33,549 nucleotides of DNA from Thermoguttaceae bacterium (GTDB lineage Bacteria > Planctomycetota > Planctomycetia > Pirellulales > Thermoguttaceae). This document shows, piece after piece, positions 1 to 9,600 of this stretch; the first letter of the stretch is position 1; each line of letters begins with the position of its first letter. The notes beneath the pieces are model-generated. The model worked only from the letters and a program-made list of their open reading frames with translations. It made no database searches and was not told where the DNA came from. Made by a program: the position numbers and the translations under genes. The stretch lies in the NCBI GenBank assembly GCA_017408405.1, contig JAFQUP010000202.1:1-33549 (forward strand). Reading direction: 5' to 3'.

Positions 1-267
1 ATCCTCGAACTTCCTGAAACGATGCCGGACGGTGCGACGCGCAGCAATCCGGTCGACATCGCGCTGGATCTTGGAATCGAAGCGGACTACCTGACGCTCA
101 TGGCACTTACCGGCCCCGCAACGACTTCCGACCACTCGATGTACCTGAATCCGCTTCTTTTCGCGGGTTCCAGTACTGGTGTTCCGGAACCGGCGACCTG
201 GACGCTGATGCTTTTGGGACTCGCAGGCGGAGTGTTTGCCGTGCGCCGCAAAAAAGCATCCTGCTAA
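1..267 (+). CDS. PEP-CTERM sorted exported protein, C-terminal end (5' truncated)
   Basis: The reading frame is open from the first base, so the gene begins upstream of the window; the ATG at position 22 is probably internal. The last residues form a textbook PEP-CTERM tail: a VPEPATW motif, a hydrophobic helix (TLMLLGLAGG) and a basic end (VRRKK), then TAA at 265-267. Proteins of this type are exported, anchored by the hydrophobic helix and processed by an exosortase, ending up on the cell surface or in extracellular matrix; that is family knowledge. The visible part upstream of the tail has no recognisable domain, so the function of the ectodomain is unknown. A strong terminator follows 14 bases after the stop. 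Confidence 0.85.
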   Translation: MLELPETMPDGATRSNPVDIALDLGIEADYLTLMALTGPATTSDHSMYLNPLLFAGSSTGVPEPATWTLMLLGLAGGVFAVRRKKASC

Positions 268-281
268 AGAATACCGACCCG

Positions 282-319
282 AAAAGATCCTGAAGACGTG
301 CGTTTTCAGGATCTTTTTT
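282..319 (+). terminator. Rho-independent terminator after the PEP-CTERM gene
   Basis: A perfect 13-bp stem (282-294 with 305-317, core AAGATCCTGAA/TTCAGGATCTT) is followed by a T run at 314-319. It lies between the PEP-CTERM stop and the SGNH hydrolase start, so the hydrolase would depend on readthrough or on a promoter inside the upstream gene. Confidence 0.85.
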
Positions 320-340
320 CCATTTTCCCCTCCAATTTTC

Positions 341-347
341 AAAAGGA
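341..347 (+). promoter_or_regulatory. Ribosome binding site that fixes the SGNH hydrolase start
   Basis: AAAAGGA lies 8 bases before the ATG at 356. The open frame extends back to an ATG at 236, but that start lies inside the PEP-CTERM gene and would put some 40 charged residues before the signal peptide. Confidence 0.75.
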
Positions 348-355
348 CCCGAATC

Positions 356-1066
356 ATGAAAAAGATCATTTCCTGTACCCTCCCGGCACTTTTGGCCGCA
401 TTTTTTATGAGCCTTCCCCTCTCCCTTTCCGCACAGACTCCGGATCCGGCAGAAAAAAATCTTTTCCCCAAAGACGCCGTCATCCTCTTTCAGGGTGACT
501 CCGTCACGGACGGGAACCGCGGCAGAAACGCAGACCCGAACCACATTCACGGCCACGGCTACGTTTACCTCATCGCGTCATATCTGGGCGCACAGTACCC
601 GGAACAGAACTGGACGTTCGTAAATCGCGGCGTCAGCGGAAACACGCTCCGTGAACTCCATGCCCGCTGGGAAAAAGACACGCTCGCCATTCAGCCCGAC
701 GTCCTCTGCATCATGATCGGCGTCAATGACCACGGCCGAAGACGCACGCCGGAAGAATACGAAGAAGGCTACGATTCCCTCCTGAAACTCACGCGCGAGC
801 GCCTTCCGAACGTGCGTCTGATCCTCATGGAACCGCTCTGGCGTAATTCTCAGGGGGAGGTCAAAGACGCCTACCGCCAGATCGTCCGCAAAATGGCGGA
901 ACGCCACAATGCGGTTTTTGTGCCGCTTCAGGAAGATTTCGACTCGGTCTACGATTCCGCGCCGGATCCGAAATACTGGGTCTGGGACAGTGTGCATCCC
1001 ACGACGGCGGGGCATTGGCGCATATTCAAAAGCTGGATGAAAACGATGCGCGAAGCCGCCAAATAG
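356..1066 (+). CDS. Exported SGNH/GDSL-type hydrolase (esterase or carbohydrate deacetylase-like)
   Basis: Predicted 236 aa. The start at 356 is chosen because an SD-like AAAAGGA precedes it and a clear signal peptide follows (MKK, hydrophobic ALLAAFFMSLPLSL, SAQ cleavage site). SGNH family blocks are all present. Block I is GDSVTD with nucleophile S49, block II is GVSGNT, block III is GVND with N124, and block V is DSVH with D211 and H214. This is the complete catalytic set of the family, which hydrolyses ester bonds in lipids or acetylated glycans; the length is normal for a single-domain member. The substrate cannot be read from the sequence. Export in a probable polysaccharide-degrading planctomycete makes glycan deacetylation plausible, but this is inference. 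The gene sits 37 bases after a strong terminator, with no room for a clear promoter between. Confidence 0.88.
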   Translation: MKKIISCTLPALLAAFFMSLPLSLSAQTPDPAEKNLFPKDAVILFQGDSVTDGNRGRNADPNHIHGHGYVYLIASYLGAQYPEQNWTFVNRGVSGNTLRELHARWEKDTLAIQPDVLCIMIGVNDHGRRRTPEEYEEGYDSLLKLTRERLPNVRLILMEPLWRNSQGEVKDAYRQIVRKMAERHNAVFVPLQEDFDSVYDSAPDPKYWVWDSVHPTTAGHWRIFKSWMKTMREAAK

Positions 1067-1193
1067 AAATATCCGCGCGGGAAAAAAGAGGCAGTCTGTT
1101 TATCCCCCCCTTGCGCTTTTCTTGAGAAAGAGTAAAATAAAAACTGGCGGAATGGGAGTTTTTTCCGTTTCACCGAAAATAAATTTGAGAGAC

Positions 1194-1212
1194 GCCGGGC
1201 ATCCGGCATTTT
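1194..1212 (+). terminator. Weak hairpin, possible SGNH hydrolase terminator
   Basis: A 5-bp GC stem GCCGG/CCGGC (1194-1198 with 1203-1207) with a 4-base loop is followed by ATTTT. It is short for an intrinsic terminator and lies 127 bases past the stop codon, so the assignment is tentative. Confidence 0.3.
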
Positions 1213-1316
1213 CGAATGCGCTAAAACAGATCGATTGAAATACAAATTACCACCCGGCTTGCCGGTTTTGAAGCAGTTGATCTGTCAGGAGAGGCATTCC
1301 TGTCTGTAGATATAAT

Positions 1317-1540
1317 ATGTATGTACACGTCAGGAGTGCTGACCCTGTTTTACTGTACTTCCTCCCTGTCGCAAGGGCGTATTTTGCAGTAATTTCAGGT
1401 GTTCAGCGCTCCCATTTTATTTTCCGCTTTTTGAAGTCAGGTCTACCACGTTTCCGCGTTTCGCGGATCTGCTGTCTCAAAAAGCGTAACGTCCTAAGAA
1501 GAGAGGCTGTTTCGTGTTTTCGCGAAACGGTCTCTTTTTG
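1317..1540 (+). ncRNA. Candidate structured small RNA, family unknown
   Basis: A TATAAT hexamer at 1311-1316 is followed by several perfect short hairpins: GTCAG/CTGAC (1329-1333 with 1339-1343), CCCT/AGGG (1364-1367 with 1374-1377) and TCCGCG/CGCGGA with a TTT loop (1453-1458 with 1462-1467). The segment ends in a strong terminator at 1499-1540. No protein gene occupies the segment. No good -35 is seen at the right distance, and I do not recognise tmRNA, SRP RNA or RNase P motifs. It could also be the long 3' UTR of the SGNH hydrolase. The 5' end is a guess. Confidence 0.25.
1499..1540 (+). terminator. Strong rho-independent terminator
   Basis: A stem of about 14 bp with a few G-T pairs (1501-1514 with 1523-1536; core GTTTCG/CGAAAC) has an 8-base loop and a T-rich tail at 1535-1545. 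It closes the candidate small RNA or the SGNH transcript. Confidence 0.75.
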
Positions 1541-1581
1541 TTTTTGGTCTCTTCTTATTATTTGTTTGAAAGTCCGAAAAT

Positions 1582-1612
1582 AAAAAACTCTCCCATTGAC
1601 TGAGAGAGTTTT
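1582..1612 (-). terminator. Terminator of the porin gene
   Basis: A perfect 9-bp stem AAAACTCTC/GAGAGTTTT (1584-1592 with 1604-1612) lies 27 bases beyond the porin stop. Read on the minus strand, the stem runs into a T-rich tail. Confidence 0.75.
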
Positions 1613-1639
1613 CTTTAACGTGGTTTTGAACCGTTCACG

Positions 1640-3049
1640 TCAGAATCGAATGATCAAGTCTGCCCCAACGGTCAACTGGTCGTCCGCGGACCAGGCGTCG
1701 TAGGTTTTCATGTCGGCATACTCGAAATCGCTGAAATCGTAACGAATTTCCGGCCGCACGGTCATCCACGGCAGCGGCGTCCAGTTGGCCCCGAAGGTCA
1801 CGGCGAAGTAATTTGCCGAGTCGTCGATGGTAGAGAACCCGTAACCGCCGTCAATGATCGTGTTGTCGGAGTCGCAGAACCATTCGATGCGAGTACCAAG
1901 AGCGAGATTATCGAAGAGCTGATAGTAGACGTAGTTTGTCAGCCCGAACCACGCGCGTCCCGTATTGGTATCGAAGGTTTCCATGCAGAAGTATTCACGT
2001 TCGTCATATCCCGCGGTAAATTCGATTGCGTAGGTAAGGCGCGGAGTGAATTTGAACTTGGCGTAAGTATTCAGAACAAACGTCATTTCCGATTCACCGT
2101 ATGTCTCAAACTGATAACACGGCGCGCTCTGTTCGCCAAACATGGTCGTCACTCCGAAAGTAAAGAATCCGGTGCGGCTTTTATATTTGAGTCCCAGTAC
2201 GCCGGAGAAATTATCGTTTTCGGTATCGAAAGCGTTCCACTCATTTACGGCACCATAGATAAGTTCCCAATTACAGTTGATATTGGAGGTTGCCATGACA
2301 CCGGTCATGGAAGTCGGCATACCGTAAATTCTCGCGTAAGAATGAGAGTAGAAGAAGTTTTCGGTACTCTCAAGAGATTCATATCCCATGACGGAGTGGA
2401 AATGCCCGATTTTGAGGTCAAGACCGCCGAAGATGGGGGCGTAAACTTCACCATAAATCTGCGGCATCGCGAAACCATACTGGTCTCTTCTCGCGCGGTA
2501 GAGGACATCATCTCCCCAGTCATTCCAGTGGGGCTGGTTTGCGGGGGTGTTTTCAAATCCGGCGGAAGCCATATAATAATAGTCTGTACCGAACATGAAA
2601 TCAATTCGACCGCCGACGGCGAGCTGGTCCCCTTTCTCGACTTTTCGTCCGAGTGAGAGGTAGAGCTGATTCATTTGGTACCCGTCTCTGTCGCAGGTTC
2701 CCATCGGTGAACGATACTCACTGTCTGCATTACTGTATGAAAGTCCCTGAGAAATGTGACCGTCGATGAAGAAAGCCCCAGGTCCCAGGAACGCGGAGCC
2801 ACAGGTTGCGCCGGGAGAGTTGTTGAGGCGGTGCAGAAAAAGTCCGTCAGGCACTTCTGCCTCACAGACGATCCCGTCAGGAGTCTGACTTCCTTCGATG
2901 GGAACCTGCGCGACCGCACTTTCCTGGAAAGTCTGGTAATTCCAGGCTTCCGCGTTCTGCTGGGCTTGCAGCTGAATGCAGACAGCCGCTGACAGAAGAG
3001 CGCAGATTCCTTTCAGAACCGTCTTCCATTGAAATGTTAACTTTTTCAT
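1640..3049 (-). CDS. OmpL-like beta-barrel porin (BBP2-type outer membrane protein)
   Basis: 469 aa. AAAGGA lies 7 bases before the ATG, and a signal peptide follows (MKKLTFQWK, hydrophobic core, LQAQ). The mature protein alternates aromatic and polar residues in many short strands. It has repeated patterns such as LYLSLGRKV, DLKIGHFHSVMGYES, FFTFGVTTMFG and YFAVTFGANW, and ends in a strand with a terminal Phe (LIIRF). That terminal aromatic strand is the usual signal for outer membrane barrel insertion. The overall look matches the putative beta-barrel porin-2 family common in planctomycetes, which probably allows diffusion of solutes through the outer membrane. Specificity is unknown. It is transcribed away from the giant gene at 3684, with a 634-base divergent spacer between them. 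Confidence 0.8.
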   Translation of the reverse strand: MKKLTFQWKTVLKGICALLSAAVCIQLQAQQNAEAWNYQTFQESAVAQVPIEGSQTPDGIVCEAEVPDGLFLHRLNNSPGATCGSAFLGPGAFFIDGHISQGLSYSNADSEYRSPMGTCDRDGYQMNQLYLSLGRKVEKGDQLAVGGRIDFMFGTDYYYMASAGFENTPANQPHWNDWGDDVLYRARRDQYGFAMPQIYGEVYAPIFGGLDLKIGHFHSVMGYESLESTENFFYSHSYARIYGMPTSMTGVMATSNINCNWELIYGAVNEWNAFDTENDNFSGVLGLKYKSRTGFFTFGVTTMFGEQSAPCYQFETYGESEMTFVLNTYAKFKFTPRLTYAIEFTAGYDEREYFCMETFDTNTGRAWFGLTNYVYYQLFDNLALGTRIEWFCDSDNTIIDGGYGFSTIDDSANYFAVTFGANWTPLPWMTVRPEIRYDFSDFEYADMKTYDAWSADDQLTVGADLIIRF

Positions 3050-3683
3050 GACTGATTCCTTTAGTCATTGAAACGTAAAAAGTGTGAATATCCAATTCAA
3101 TTTTGGGTATCGGTTATAAACATTTGTTTGGTTGAGATATTTTTACGGATTTTTCCTGTTTTGCTGAAAGTTTCTGGGTGTTCTTTCGCGCAGTGCAAAA
3201 AAAGAGAAATTTTTCAGATATGTTAAATCTTTTTACGGATAACGCGCGTAACTATCATAGACCAGATTCCAAGTGAAAAAATAAGGAACAAAAAACAGAG
3301 ATGGCCAAGTACTTTTTCAGATGGAGTTTGTGCGAAAAAGAGTATTCGTGATAAGTCAAGAATTTTAGTGAAAAATAAAAATATTCGTTATAATCTGAAA
3401 TTTTTGTCATGTGATTGTATGGATTATGACGAATAAAAGAGGAGAGCGAGTTTCCAGGCCCGGAGTATCGACATTTTTGAGTGTCCGAATATCCAGTTCA
3501 CTCCGGAAGCTGGAAAACGATAAACAGTAAAAACATCATTTTGATTTTTCGCGCCATTCCGTATGGAGCATGCCGAAGAATCCGCAATGTTCAGGGAAGG
3601 ACCTTCGGTAAGGTTCGTGTTTGGGGCGTTCAGAGCAAAGAACGCGTTCCTCATTTCGGCTAACCCCGCAAAAGTGAATAATT
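3050..3683. other. Long AT-rich divergent intergenic region
   Basis: This 634-base spacer separates the porin (-) from the first giant gene (+). Two short overlapping open frames (3424-3654 minus and 3481-3663 plus) have no SD and no recognisable features. One candidate promoter for the giant gene is listed separately; I see no convincing promoter for the porin. The spacer could hold regulatory sites, but no clear operator repeat was recognised. Confidence 0.5.
3365..3394 (+). promoter_or_regulatory. Tentative promoter for the first giant gene
   Basis: A perfect -10 (TATAAT, 3389-3394) is preceded after 18 bases by a weak -35 (TTAGTG, 3365-3370). It would give a leader of about 280 bases. 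There is no TGn extension, unlike the other promoters in the window. Confidence 0.3.
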
Positions 3684-6600
3684 ATGAGAAAGAATTCTGA
3701 ATCAAAACGTTTTCATGGAACCGGTTTTGTTGGCGGTAAACAGCGTATGTCAACGAATCGCCAGCCTCGTAATCCTCAGCTGGAGTCACTTGAGGCCCGT
3801 CAGATGCTTTCTGCTGTTTCGATGACTGCGGCAGCATCCGATATTCAGTCTGAGGTTTTTTACGTGACTTTGAACAACGCGAACAACGCGCAGGATACTT
3901 CTTTACAGTACGTCGCGATGCACGTTCAGGGGCAGGGGATTGACGCTGGAGACATTACGGTTGAGGATAGCGCGGGCAGGAAGCTGACTGTTCTTAACTC
4001 CAAAATGGAAGATGGCGTGACGACGCTTCTCCTTCAGATGGGAATGGGGTCAGACTATACGGTGACCGTATCCGGCGCGAGCGCGAACAATCCGGTTTCC
4101 GTGCTCTTCACGACGCCTGGCGATAACATTGACGGAGACGGTGCCGTCAATTCGACCGAGTATTATTCCGCGTACGGGAATGTTCTTAAGGGACAGGGGG
4201 TGAATCAGCGCGCCGCGGCCATGTTTAAGGCTCAGTACGGCATTGACGTGACGCAGCTTCAGCTGGATACCCTGATGGATCTGGATCATGACGGAAAGCT
4301 CAGTCTCTCAGAGTTCGAGAAACTCGTCAAAGGTCCGTTTGACTCGAATCTCAAAATTCGGCAGGAGATCACGGTTAAACCGGAGATTGGAAATATCCAG
4401 GTCAATGGAACGGATGTTACGGTTTCTGATGAAGAGAACAATCAGTTCGTTGCCGCGCAGCCGGGAGGAGAGGTTCTGATTCAGGGACAGATCCCCACGG
4501 ATGGGAGCATGACGATTCAGGGAAAAGTCACCTATGAGGACGTGGATGGGAATGAACAGACCGTGACCATTGACGATATGCTTCAGAATGACCCGGAAAA
4601 CGGGTATGAAGTTGACGCGAACGGCAATTTCATTCTGACGCTCCAGGATGTTGGGGACAATACGGAAATTAAATTTGAGATTTCCTATGACGGCGCGGAA
4701 AACAGCAAAAACGAATACTCGATTCAGCTTGACACCGCGGCTCCGGCTCTGGTTCCGGGCAGTATGCAGCTTACTTCCGGCGTACAGAATGAAAAGTTCA
4801 CTACGGACAACAAACCTAACTGGACGATTGTTTCTGAAACCGTCACGGAAGAAGTGTGGGAGCAGATCAAGGCGGAGGCGAACGATCCGGCTGACGGTAT
4901 TTATCTTACTGTCAAGTGCGGCGATGAGATCATTCATAAAGTTCAGCTGACGGCGCAGAAACTTGAAGCTGGTAAGAAAACAGACGGAAACGGCAATGTC
5001 TGGTTTGAGTACGCGGTGGAACAGCCGACGGCTTTGGCGGATGGTACTTACTCCTTCTCCGCTGTCGTCAGTGACTTTATCGGAAATGAAGGCACGGCGG
5101 CTGAATCGCAGGAAATTGTTATCGATACGGTCGCGCCGTTGGTTTCCAGTGATTTCGTTGGAAATTATGATGAAAACACGAAACACAAAACGGATCAGAC
5201 TTCTGCCTCGATTACGATGACCGTTACGGACGCTAATCAGGTGGAATATGCCGCGGTGCTCAACGGAGAAAACGTCACGGCAGAGATTGCCGGCGGTGAA
5301 TACCGCTTTAAGTTGGCCGGGCTTCAGTATGGTGAAAATACGTTTGTCTTTACTGTCACGGATGAAGCGGGCAATGAGACGACGAAGGAATTTGTTTTCA
5401 TCTATAATGAGCCGCCGTACATTACGGAAGCCGGCAAAGCGGAAGACGGCAATGAATACTTCTTCCCGATTACTGAAAACAATCGCCTGGAACTTAATTT
5501 CAACGACCTGTTTGCCGAAAAAGACGGTTCTTCCATTACCAAAGACAGTATTTCGGTAGAGCTTAATGATGCCGTGGCGTCTTATACTGTCAGCGAAGAC
5601 GGTACGATCGCGATTATTTTTGATAAGGATTTTGGTTCAAATTCGATTCTCAGCACGAACGTGAAGATTTCCTGCACGGACGAATTCGGCGACAGCGCGG
5701 ACGCGGACGTTCAGATCACGGCAACCGTCACGAATAACGCGGACGCTCCGGTGATTTCCTTTATCAACAAAGACGAATTTTACGGACTCTTTAATCCGGA
5801 AGAATTGATTACCGGCGCGGAATCCACGGTGAAGATTCAGCTTTCCGACAATACCATTACGGAAACCGGAACGGCTGACTGCATCGATAAAGAAAATACG
5901 AAAGTCATCGTTAAGGTCAATGGCGTAGAGAAAGAGGTTGACTTCAGTAAACTCTTTAGCGCGGAAGACGGCTTTACGGCGGAAATTTCCTGCGCGGAAC
6001 TGAATCTCCAGGACGGCGATGTCGTCGAGATCTACTATCAGACGGAAGATATGTTCGGTGTCAAGAGTGGCGAGATTCTTCTTGCCGAGCTTAAGGCAGA
6101 TGCTTCCATTAAGGGAGAACCGGCCCTGACTCCGAGCATCGCGTCGCCTTCCAAAGGAACGCCTTCGCTGAACGTTGCCGTGAACTGGTCGGATGCCGCT
6201 GCTGCTGAGGACCTTAAAGTTGAGATTACCTACACGGCTCAGCTCTCGGACGGTTCCACCGCGGAAGGAAGTTTTGCCGCCGCGCAGATCCTGGGAAAAG
6301 GAAGTTCCGCGATTGACTTTACCCGCGCGGAAGCTCTGGCTGACGGTACGTACTGCTTCACCGTCACGGTCACGGACAACGCCCGAAACACGAAATCGGT
6401 ACAGATTACAGATTACGTCATTGACGCGACGGCTCCGGAAATCTCGATTGAAGGCGAATTCGTCACGGCTCCGGAAGGCACGTATGACTACTACACGAAT
6501 TCAGGAGAAATCAAATTCTCCGCTGCCGACAATGAAAACGGATCCGGCGTGAAGGGAATCTCATTCAATAACGCGGCTCTCGAGGAAATTACGGAAAAAA

Positions 6601-9600
6601 CGTTCGAGCTGACCTACGGCGAGAACACCTTTACCGTGACCGTCGAGGATAATGCCGGGAACAAAACGACGAAAACATTTGTCGTTTACTTCAACACGAA
6701 ACCCGCGCTGAAAGCGGACGCGGACATGTCCCTCACTCTCAGTACCGGCGCGTTGGAAGAAGGGAAAATCAAGCTGAATATCGCTGACTTCATTGATGAT
6801 GAAGCTGCCGACAAACTTACCGCTGGGAACGTTCAGATTACCGCGAAGGATGAACTTGGGGCGGCCGTGTCCAGTGCCGTGGTTGAGGGAAATCAGATTG
6901 TTCTGACCATGAACGATGTGCAGCTCGGTACGGATCTTGGGAATATCATTTCCCTGACTGTCACTGACGAGTTTGGCGAAACGGTTGAACTTGAGCTGGA
7001 CATTAAGTATACTTTTGACAATAAAGCTCCGGAAATTACCGAAAACAGCTTCAAAAACGATTTCCCGAACACGAATTTCGAGAAGGTTGAGAACGGTTTT
7101 TATTCCAGCTCTTCAAATATCGTGTTTACCACGCAGATTACGGACGATACCAACATCGTTTCCTGCGGCTGGAAACTCGTCGATGCCGCGGGCAATACCG
7201 TCGCTTCCGGAAGTACGGCTGAAGTCGCGATCAGTGAAACGCTCGAAGACGGAGAGTATCGCCTCATTTCCTGGGGTGATGACGGCGTGAATCCCGCGAC
7301 AACGGAAAACGCTCCGAGCAGCACATGGACTTTTGTCGTGGACACGACGATACCCGCGGTCAGTGACGGCTTTAACGTTAGTGTCTCGCATCCCGAACGC
7401 TCCAATTCCGTTACGATTAACGCTGCCGGTACCGTTACCGACGCGAATGACGTGTGGTTTATCGTTTATGATAATGGCGAGCAGGTCAGCATCGTGAAAG
7501 TCAACGCGGACGGTTCTGTTCCGGAAGTTACGCTTACCAATTTGGCCGAAGGCGGGCATGATTTCACCTGGAATCTCGTGGACGCTGCCGGCAACCAGTA
7601 CGACGCGCGGACTGCCGGTTCCGTCACGATCAATACCGCTCCGTACGATATTAGCGTTGAGGCGGAAAAAACGGAAATCTTCGTTGCTTTCGGCACGGAA
7701 GAAAACGCGAAATTCACCGTGAGCTTCAGCGATAACGGCGCGGAAGCCGGATGCTCGGTTTACTACTCCATGAACGGCGGTGAATGGACGGAATACTCCG
7801 CGGAAGATGGTATTTCCGGACTCGTTTACGGTGAAAACACTTTCCAGTTCAAAGTCATTGACGGCGACGGAAACGAAACTGTCTGGGGAACGGAAGGCGG
7901 TTCCGAGGCGGATTCAATTACCGTCATTTACGACCACATCCCGGCTTTGACGGAAAATACCCTCCCGGACAAAGAATTTACCTACGATGCGCAGGCCAAT
8001 ACCATTAGCGTTACTTACTCGAAAGCGGAAATTGAAGGTCTCTTCAAGGATCAGGACGCCAATGACGCTCTGAAGTACTCCTTCCAGTTCGCGACTCAAG
8101 TTGAAGGCCTGAAATATGACGGCGTTTCAACCGCGGACGGATACACGCTGACATTTACCGTTACGCCGGAAGCGTGGAATCAGATTAAGGCCCTCCATAA
8201 TGTTGGAACTCTCACGGTCACGGCTGAGGATGCCTACGCCCAGACTGCGGTTTCCGCCGCCGCGGACATCTCCAAGGTCAACCTGGCGCCGGAACAGATC
8301 CGGGACGAAACTTTCCAGACCGTTCAGAAACTGGAAAATCCTTCCTACTCGATGGATTTGAGCGGTTACTTCGCGGATCCGGAAAGTGACAGCTGGACCA
8401 TTACCGAAGTCACCGCGGAAAACGGAACGTGCGTAATTAACGGCAAGGAAGTTACTTGGACTCCCACTGCCGGAAAGTACGGAAACATGACATTCACCGT
8501 TAGGGGGCAGGATGCCAGCGGCGCGGAATTTACCGGAACGGTCAATCTCCGGGTCGTATGGGCCGGAGTGACTTCGGTCTCCGCGGAAGCGGTTACGATT
8601 GAGGAAGACACTGCCGGGACGCAGAATATCATTCTTACCATCGGCAACGCTTTCAATGAAGCGGACGCCTGGGGGAACTATTCCGCGGAAACCGAATACT
8701 CCATCGCGGTTCAGGAATCCGTGAAAGGGTATGTCATTTCCGACGCCGGCCGTACGGAATGTGTCTCTCTCTTCAAGGACGGTGTCACCATTGAGAATGG
8801 CGTCATTGCCTTTGAACTGGCTGAAAACGCTTACGGAACTGCCGTTCTGACCTTTACTGTCGATGGTACGGAAGGCACCGTCAATCTCACCGTCAATAAC
8901 GTACTCTGTGCTCCGAACGCTCCCGCACAGGAAAGCGACTATCAGCTCTCCGAAGGGGAAATCTCTTACGATCTCCTCGATAAATGCGACACGGGAGAAG
9001 ATTTCGGTTCGCTGGAACTCTCCGTTGCCCAGCCGCAAATCACCGTTGAGCATAATGGAAAAACCTACTCCTTCACCGCCGCGGTTGAGGATGGACAGCT
9101 CGTTCTGGCCCGTGGGTCAATCTCCGGTATTGCCGAGCCGACCGACACGGATTGGGAAGCCCTTGACGGCGCGACGCTGGAAATCGTGTTTGTCGTCACG
9201 AATACCGAAACCGGAATGACGGCGGAAAGTACTCTCACCGTTACCTTTAACTCCGTCGCGAAGAGCTTCAAGACGGACGCGGAACGTGCGCAGCAGGAAC
9301 AGACCGTTGAGGTTAATCTCAGCGACCTGTGCGATCTGAACAAGAATCCTGGCTGGAAAATTTCCAATGTCACCGGCGGTACGGACGGCGTGACCGCGGA
9401 AGTCAGCGCGGACGGTACGAAAGTCATCATCACCATTCCGGCCGGCGTTTACGCGGAACAGGAATTCTCCTACACGCTGGCGAAGGATGGCGAGGAGAAG
9501 ACTTACTCCTCCAAAATCTCCCTCACGATTACCGACGTCAACTGGAATCCCGAGTGGAACGGCATCGCGACGCAGGACGGCGTTTACGTCGAAGCGCAGA

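Larger units (their letters stand above)
1067..1639. other. Intergenic region without convincing protein gene
   Basis: This 573-base stretch lies between the SGNH hydrolase and the convergent porin gene. It holds a weak hairpin (1194-1207), a cluster of short hairpins ending in a strong terminator (described separately as a possible small RNA), and the porin terminator. An open frame at 1317-1583 has no SD, no recognisable domain, and runs through the terminator hairpin, so it is not called. Confidence 0.6.

Noticed and set aside
1317..1583. Plus-strand open frame of 88 codons between SGNH hydrolase and porin
   Set aside because: It has no SD and no domain, and reads through the terminator hairpin at 1499-1540.
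3424..3663. Two overlapping short open frames upstream of the first giant gene
   Set aside because: They lie on opposite strands of the same sequence, without SD, signal peptide or recognisable motif.
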